Assembly: GCF_048569485.1 (NCBI RefSeq)
Contig: NC_134355.1
Coordinates: 664,265,979 to 664,329,978 of the forward strand
Source of the DNA: Anomaloglossus baeobatrachus
Taxonomy: Eukaryota; Chordata; Amphibia; Anura; Aromobatidae
Reading direction: 5' to 3'
Length of the DNA: 64,000 bases
The translations under genes were made by a program, and so were the position numbers. Within the stretch, counting starts at the first letter, position 1; each line of letters starts with the position of its first letter. The notes under the pieces are model-generated. The model saw only the letters and a program-made list of their open reading frames with translations. It ran no database searches and was not told where the DNA came from. Below are positions 58,481 through 64,000 of the stretch, in pieces.

Positions 58481-59682
58481 TGTGACACCCTGGACTAGCC
58501 AGGTCGTCTCAGGTAGTCCCATACACACACGCCCCCCCCCTTAGTAAGGTGACAGCAGCCAAACTACAAAACCCTTGTCACCACCCTCCGGGTTTGATGT
58601 TCACACCAGGAGGGCGGAGCCAGGAGGTTGGCTCTGCCCAGCAAGGAGTTCACAAGCCCTGAGGCGGGAAAAACAGCAGTCTAGATTAGCTTTGACTGTG
58701 AAGTGGAGTGGAGTGAAGTTCAATGGCAGACCTGTGCCTAGGTCTGCAATAGTCTACACAGGTGTCTGGGTTGGAGCCCAGTCACCTCTGGAAAGGAGGC
58801 AGACGGTGGTGGCCGCCTGCAGGAGCTGGGATTACAGCCGGTGGAACCGTAGGGACCGGGGACGGGCGGTGGCCCACCGGTACCGAACCGGGGAACTGAT
58901 TGGAAACCGGAGCACCAGGAGGGGTACTCAGACCCAGTACAAGCCCCAGAAACAACCGGGCTGAGTCAAATCAACTGATTGAGGACTGGACTTTAGGACC
59001 TATCCCACCAAAGACCCGACTGAAGACAACAGCCCAGCCATAAGGGTAGAAAGCCACCGCCCAGGCATAGAGACCCGACGGGCCAGCGTCTGCGGGCAAA
59101 GAGGGCTCTCTCGACACATATCAAACCAGGGAGCGGACTACTGTTGCTCAGGCATAGGAGTCGTGATTTCTACATAAGTGAGGTGCAGGAGAAAGGCGGA
59201 AACCACCAACCTGTTAAGGGGAAAACTGCAGCCGGCTATGGGCACTGTTCACCATCTTGTTTGGTTTACCAGAGACTCCAGCGTGTTTGTCATAGTGAGT
59301 ACAACAGTGCCTTCGAGCCGCGCACCATGCCGCACCGCACCGACACCCCTGCATCCATTCCCTCACCTCAGCACCTCCCTCGGCCCCCGGGACCATCATC
59401 CCCCTACCCACGGAGGGGGTCAACACCAAGCTGTGCAACACCGTCCCCAGGAGCCTAGTCAACGGCAGCGGTGGTGTCCATCCATTCATCACAACCGGCG
59501 TCACAAACTTAAATACCCTGCAAACCACCGTGGCTCCGGCCGTGGACCTCCCCACCGAAGTCCCTACGTGTAGCGCAAACCCCCTTTCAGAGCAACGTGA
59601 CCCCCGGGTCCATGAAGAGCTCGAACCACCCACCAACAAGCACGGATCTGAGCGGCTTGGAAGCCGGCCGAGCCCTGGGGCA
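58481..59682 (+). mobile_element. Solo LTR, family B
   Basis: It starts TGTGACACCCTGGACTAGCC and ends ccctggggca. It is flanked by a 5-bp duplication GTACA (58476-58480 and 59683-59687). It matches the copies at 10532-11664 (minus) and 13441-14459. Length 1202 bp. The overlapping frames on the minus strand (up to 164 codons) have no family resemblance. It is a fossil. Confidence 0.8.
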
Positions 59683-59699
59683 GTACATATAGTTTCCAA

Positions 59700-60360
59700 A
59701 ATACACAATTGAGGGTTTCTGCTGTTTCGTTATGTCAGAGGCTCTTCAAATGTGACAGTGTCTGCAATTTTTTCCAGCCAATATGGCAGCCCAAAATGCA
59801 AATAGCGCTCTTTCCCTTTAGAGCCATGTGTTACACACAAACATTAGTTTTTCACTCCATATGGGGTATGAGTAAGAAATTGCAAAAAAAAAATGCTTGC
59901 TCCATTTTTTCCTGTTCCTTGAAATGAAAAACTTAGAGCTAAAGCAACATATTTGTGGGGAAAAATGGGAACTTACACGGCTCAATGGTATAAATTTCTG
60001 TGAAGCACTTACAAGTTCAAGGTGCTCACTACATCTCTGGAAAAATTCCTTTTGTAGTATATTTTCCTAAATGGGGGTAACTTGTTGAGGGTATCCAATG
60101 TTTAGGCACATTGGATGCTCTGAAAATGCAACATGGTGTCAGCTATCTATTACAGCCAATTTTGCACTCCAAAAGTCAAATGGCTCTCCTTCCCTTCCGA
60201 TCCCTGACGTGCACCCAAACAGTAGTTTTTTTTACCATATAGGCGGTATACCTGTTTTCGGAAGAAATTGCACAACAAATTTTATGGTACATTTTCTCCT
60301 GCTACCATTGTGAAAGTGACAAATTTGAGATTAAAGCAACATTTTTGTGGGGAAAAAAAA
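59700..60360 (+). repeat. Dispersed frog repeat, two tandem units of about 400 bp
   Basis: The words ccaatatggcagcccaaaatgcaaatagcgctctttccc (59778) and ccaattttgcactccaaaagtcaaatggctctccttccc (60154) are diverged versions of one unit, as are agctaaagcaacatatttgtgg (59937) and gattaaagcaacatttttgtgg (60329). Unit spacing is near 380-390 bp. I recall this as a very common anuran repeat. It is non-coding. Confidence 0.55.
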
Positions 60361-61079
60361 ATCAAATTTTCATTTTTTTTTCCTTCAACATATTATGATA
60401 CACAGTACAGATAACACATAAGACTACAGGCTACAGCCTCCAGCCATTTGCTTATCTTGGCTGTGTATCAAAGCAAGAGGTATCCCATGCAGCTCTTTTT
60501 TTTTTTTTGTTTTTTTTGTTTTTTTTTAAATCATTTAAATGAATAATTTTAAAAAGTGACATGCAGTCCCCCCAATTTTGATACCCAGCCATAACAAAGC
60601 TGACATCTGGCTGATGATATTTTCAGGTTGGAGACATCCATGGTTATTGAGCCCCCCAGCCTAAAAATAGCAGCCTGCAGCCACCCAGAAATGTCACATC
60701 CAGTAAATGCGACAATCTGAGATCTTTACCCAACTTATTTGAGATAATAAAGTTTTAAAGACAACTCACAGCTGCCACTAAGCCCTAGATTAGTAATCGG
60801 AGGCATCTAGGATACCCCACATTACTAATCTGTAAGTGAAAATAAATAAACACAAACATGAATAAATCCTTTATTTGAAATAAAATACAAAAAAACATAA
60901 CCTCTTTCTCCCCCAAACAATTAGTTCCAACGTAATCCACATGAAGTCCCACAATGATTCTGGCTCTGCTACATACATATTGAAGTCACAGCACGAGCAC
61001 AGAACATGTCCACATGCTTCAGGCAGCCGCAGCGATGAGCAGTAATGGCACTAAGTTTATCTGCAGCCATAGCTGGAGG
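60361..61079. mobile_element. Interior of a non-autonomous hAT-like frog repeat
   Basis: Phrases such as cccccaattttgatacccagcc, gggtatcaaaattg-type text and tttatttgaaataaaatac resemble the interior of common anuran non-autonomous hAT elements. A mirrored phrase (gctgagtatcaaaattgaag and gagtcccccatgttg) recurs at 61975. There is no transposase. Assignment from memory. Confidence 0.35.
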
Positions 61080-61129
61080 TTCTCATGGTGCCCCACCTAT
61101 GACCACAGGTAAACTGACCTTAGGTGACC

Positions 61130-61745
61130 TCATCAAGTTCACATAAGTGCATCTCCTGGCAGAAAGCTGTGCTTTTTTGCCAGAGATGTAGATTGAGTGC
61201 TGAATTTTAAACACCATATTTCTGCATCTTCTGTAAAAAAAAAAAAAATGCATCAAAACATGATGTGGTTTTGATGCAATACTAATGTGATTTTTTTGCC
61301 GGGAGATGCCTATTTGGCAAATGAACATGGTGTATAAATTTCAGCACCAAATGAACATTTCTTGACAAAAAAGATGGGCAAAAATGGTTTTGATGCCGTT
61401 TCTTTGTGGTTTTCTGCCAGGAGATGGAAATTTGGTGCTGAAATGTCTGCACCAGATTTTAGCACCAAATTTGCACCTTCTGGCAGAAAACAGCACCAAA
61501 ACGGTGTCAAAGCCGTTTTTGTATATTTTTTTTTTGCTAAGAGATGCAGATTTGGTCTTGAAACTTATGGACCATATTCCTCCACAATATCTGCATCTCC
61601 TGGCAAAAAACTGCATTATAACCGCATCAAACGCATTCGGTTTTGATATGATTTTTTGCCAAAAGATAAAGATTTGCTACTGGAATAAAATGTATAAATT
61701 TCAGTACCAAATCTGCATCTCTTGGCAAAAAAAGCCTCCCATTAC
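61130..61745. repeat. Palindromic tandem repeats of about 60-70 bp
   Basis: The phrases tctcctggcagaaa, ttgccaggagatg, gatttggtgctgaaat and gcatcaaaacgg-like words recur on alternating strands. Successive units therefore form inverted as well as direct repeats, giving overlapping frames on both strands with similar sequence (ARRCKFGAK and related). At least eight half-units are visible. Confidence 0.6.
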
Positions 61746-62585
61746 TAATCTAAGGCTTAGTGGCAGCAGTGAGCTATCATTAACCCCTTATTACCCCAAT
61801 TGCCACTGCTGCAGAGCAATTGGGATGAGTTGGGTAAAGTGCTGGGATTGATGTATCTAATGGATACAAAAAGTTTGGGTGGCTTCAAGCTGCGATTTTT
61901 ACACTGGGTGGGGGAATAACCATGGGTCTCCTAAGCCTGAAAATACCAGACCCCAGCTGTCGACTTTATCATGGCTGAGTATCAAAATTGAAGGAGTCCC
62001 CCATGTTGTTTTTTTAAATTATTTATTTAGATAATAATGAAAAAAGCCACATGAGGTCCCTCTTATTTTGATACAAAGCAAAGATAAGCACACAGCTGGG
62101 GGCTGCAGCCTGTAGCCATATGCTTTTATCTATGCTGGGTATCATAATATGGGGGGAACAATTTTTTTATTTATTTATTTTTACACCACGAAAGGGACAC
62201 AGACAGAGTGTGCGATTGCAAGCAGTGACACACACTGTCACACAGGAAGGGGGTACTTCCTAGCTGCAACCAATCACAGACGCCGGGACCATGGGTGGGC
62301 AGGGGAAGCAGAGCATATGCATAAGGTGGATGAGTAGCCCCTAAAGTAGTGTTACTGCCGTGCAGGAGACTAGTACATATAATGCACCTGCTCTAATCCC
62401 CCTATCCCTTCTACCACAATTGTATAGCGCCTGACTCGGATCCACATAGACTTGTATGAGAATTGGCATCTGGCCAGATATGTGGGATCAATTCCAGGCA
62501 CTATTGTTTGTTTTTTTTTTTTGTTTTTTTTTTAAATCTGGTTGGACTCATTGATCCCAAGTATTTGCGGGTTTGCTCATCACTA
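61746..62585. mobile_element. hAT-like repeat, right terminus at 62585
   Basis: The right end gggtttgctcatcacta at 62569-62585 is the complement of TAGTGATGAGCAAACCC, a variant of the hAT copy 2 end. The expected left end with an 8-bp duplication (ctcttgaa) is not in view, so this is an orphan or heavily rearranged element. The interior has a T-rich run at 62505-62535. Confidence 0.5.
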
Positions 62586-62822
62586 CTCTTGAATGTTGGG
62601 AAATGTTGACGGGATGAATGAATGTTGGGAAAATAATACATTTTTAACACATAACTTCCTAACAAAAAAAATTATGTTTCAAAAATTATGCTGATGTAAA
62701 GTTTGCCACTGCTGATGTAAAGTTTGCCACTGACAAAGTCATGAACAGTCTATAATTTTAAAGGTAGGTTAATTTTAACAGTGAGAGATCCAAAAAATGG
62801 CATTGTATATATTATATAAATT
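62586..62822. other. AT-rich stretch, nothing recognised
   Basis: It has a short direct repeat (gctgatgtaaagtttgccactg at 62690 and 62710) and no gene. Confidence 0.4.
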
Positions 62823-62837
62823 TATTTTCATTTTGCA

Positions 62838-63490
62838 GAGAGAAATAAGTATTTGATCCCCTACCAACCATTAACAGTTCTGGCTCCTACAGACCACTTA
62901 GATGATCCTAATCATCTCATTACCTTAGCTTTCTAAAGATGTCAGGGACAAGATCATAGACCTGTACATGGCTGGAATGGGCTACAAAACCATAATTAAG
63001 ACACTGGGTGAGAAAGGAGACAAGTGTTGGTGCAATAGAAATAAAATGGAAGAAATACAAAATGAATGTCAATCGACATCGATCTGGGGCACCGTGCAAA
63101 ATCATCAGCCAAAAACTACACAGGAGGAACTTGGTAATGATCTCAAACAGCTGGGACCACCAACAAAACCATTGGTAACACATTACGCCATAATGGCTTA
63201 AAATCCTTCAGTGCCCACAAAGTTCCACTGCTCAAGAAGGCCCATGTGTAACCGGCCTAGCTGAAGTTTGCCAATGAACACCTGGATGATTCTGAGAGTG
63301 ATTGGGAGAAGGTGCTGTGGCTTATGAGACAAAAATTGAGCTCTTTGGCATTAACTCAACTCGCTGTGTTTGGAGAAAGAGAAATGCTGCCTATCACCCA
63401 AAGAACATCATCCCCACTGTCAAGCATGAAGGTGGAACATTATGTTTTGGGGGTGTTTCTCTGCTAAGGGCAGACTCTACAACAAAATAA
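62838..63490 (+). pseudogene. Decayed Tc1/mariner transposon
   Basis: It opens with gagagaaataagtatttgat and cccctaccaaccattaacag, the inner-end phrase of frog/fish Tc1-like elements. Transposase pieces follow in different frames: [20 protein letters not shown] (helix-turn-helix part), then FGINSTRCVWRKRNAAY and NIIPTVKHEGGTLCFGGVS (part of the DDE core). It has lost both inverted repeats, part of the DNA-binding region and the C-terminal third, and carries several frameshifts. About 650 bp remain of a roughly 1.5 kb element. Confidence 0.8.
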
Positions 63491-63732
63491 TGGGTCATTT
63501 TTAATGCAGATTACTTAGAAAGTTGAATAAGTTTGCATTTATAAAGCAAATAAACAATTAATCGAAATCAGTGGGAAAGTGATTTTGGTATTTAGCATCC
63601 AAAAAAATGTAATGGTTAATGCAGTACTGTATTCCTTCTGCTGAACAACCATACATTACAGAAAAGTTCAGTTTTCCAAAAAATATAATTCACAAAAATA
63701 TGACTTTTATTACTAAATTTCTATGTATCTTC
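63491..63732. other. Presumed 3' flank of the P450 gene
   Basis: AT-rich sequence downstream of the P450 stop on the minus strand. No clear AATAAA polyadenylation signal stands out in the first 100 bases, but tttataaagc/ataaa-type words occur. No other gene. Confidence 0.4.
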
Positions 63733-63914
63733 TTAGATCCGTGGAATAGCACAAATCTTTTGAGTCACTGGAGCCTGAGTAAATCCAACACTTGTTGTGA
63801 GCTCTACCTCACTAATTCCAGGAGGAAGTCGAAAGGTGAATTTCTGTGAAAGGCAGGTAAAAAAGAGGAAAAGCTCCATTCTTGCCAAAGTTTCTCCTGC
63901 ACATACTCTACGAC
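63733..63914 (-). CDS. Cytochrome P450 family 2, last exon (partial gene)
   Basis: The minus-strand frame reads GRRVCAGETLARMELFLFFT, the heme-binding loop of P450s with the axial Cys, followed by QKFTFRLPPG, LTTSVGFTQAP and a C-terminal ICAIPRI and stop (TAA at 63733-63735). The exon begins right after a splice acceptor TTCTGCAG (63920-63915) at the Gly of the FxxG heme motif, the boundary I expect for exon 9 of CYP2 genes. The preceding intron is AT-rich. The remaining exons would lie beyond 64000. The product would be an ER-bound monooxygenase of xenobiotic or lipid substrates. The subfamily cannot be set from 60 residues. No sign of decay is seen in the exon. Confidence 0.88.
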
Positions 63915-64000
63915 CTGCAGAATAATGTAAATGGAATAAAAGCAAAAATAATAGTTTTAGAGATTGAGAGATAGAGCATGAGAGTTAGATAAACAGAGTG
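63915..64000 (-). other. Intron of the P450 gene
   Basis: AT-rich sequence ending in a pyrimidine-rich tract and the CAG acceptor on the minus strand. It runs off the window. Confidence 0.7.

Noticed and set aside
59214-59708. 164-codon frame on the minus strand
   Set aside because: It lies within the family B solo LTR and reads past its end. No family resemblance.

Overview
The window looks like repeat-dense intergenic DNA from an amphibian, most likely a frog (Anura). The basis is my recognition of frog-type repeat families (hAT elements ending TAGTGATGAGCG, Tc1-like remnants, long inverted-repeat elements, several LTR families), not a search. The only host gene sequence I can defend is one exon at the right edge, the last exon of a family 2 cytochrome P450 on the minus strand (63733-63914). 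Its other exons must lie beyond the window. Everything else is transposable elements, satellite DNA or unassigned sequence. Layout from left to right. 1-2019: repeat fragments (a MITE and LTR-like pieces). 2020-9309: a complete 7.3 kb hAT transposon with an 8-bp target duplication, a decayed transposase in three frames, tandem subterminal repeats at both ends, and an inserted inverted-repeat element holding a hammerhead-ribozyme-like fold. 10046-13215: a palindromic frog repeat containing a TA-flanked inverted-repeat transposon, which contains a 20/40-bp minisatellite, which contains a solo LTR. 13441-14459: an LTR fragment. 14470-41175: a very large 34-bp satellite of roughly 640 units with higher-order structure, split at 27687-32641 by a young non-autonomous LTR element. 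41176-47580: two more long inverted-repeat elements and two copies of a compound repeat with a pyrimidine microsatellite body. 47583-53775: a second complete hAT transposon with matching ends, an 8-bp target duplication and one uninterrupted 1112-codon transposase frame, the best candidate for an autonomous element here. 53840-62822: a Penelope-like tail with a second hammerhead-like motif, two Harbinger-type MITEs, three solo LTRs with target duplications, other frog repeats and a hAT end. 62838-63490: a decayed Tc1/mariner copy. 63733-63914: the P450 exon. The most unusual items are (a) the single long frame of the LTR element at 27687-32641, which holds a cold-shock-domain-like segment and no visible pol; (b) inverted-repeat elements with 14-16 bp direct repeats at their ends, one carrying a good hammerhead-like fold; and (c) the intact-looking hAT copy. 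All family names rest on motif recognition by eye and none has been checked against a database.
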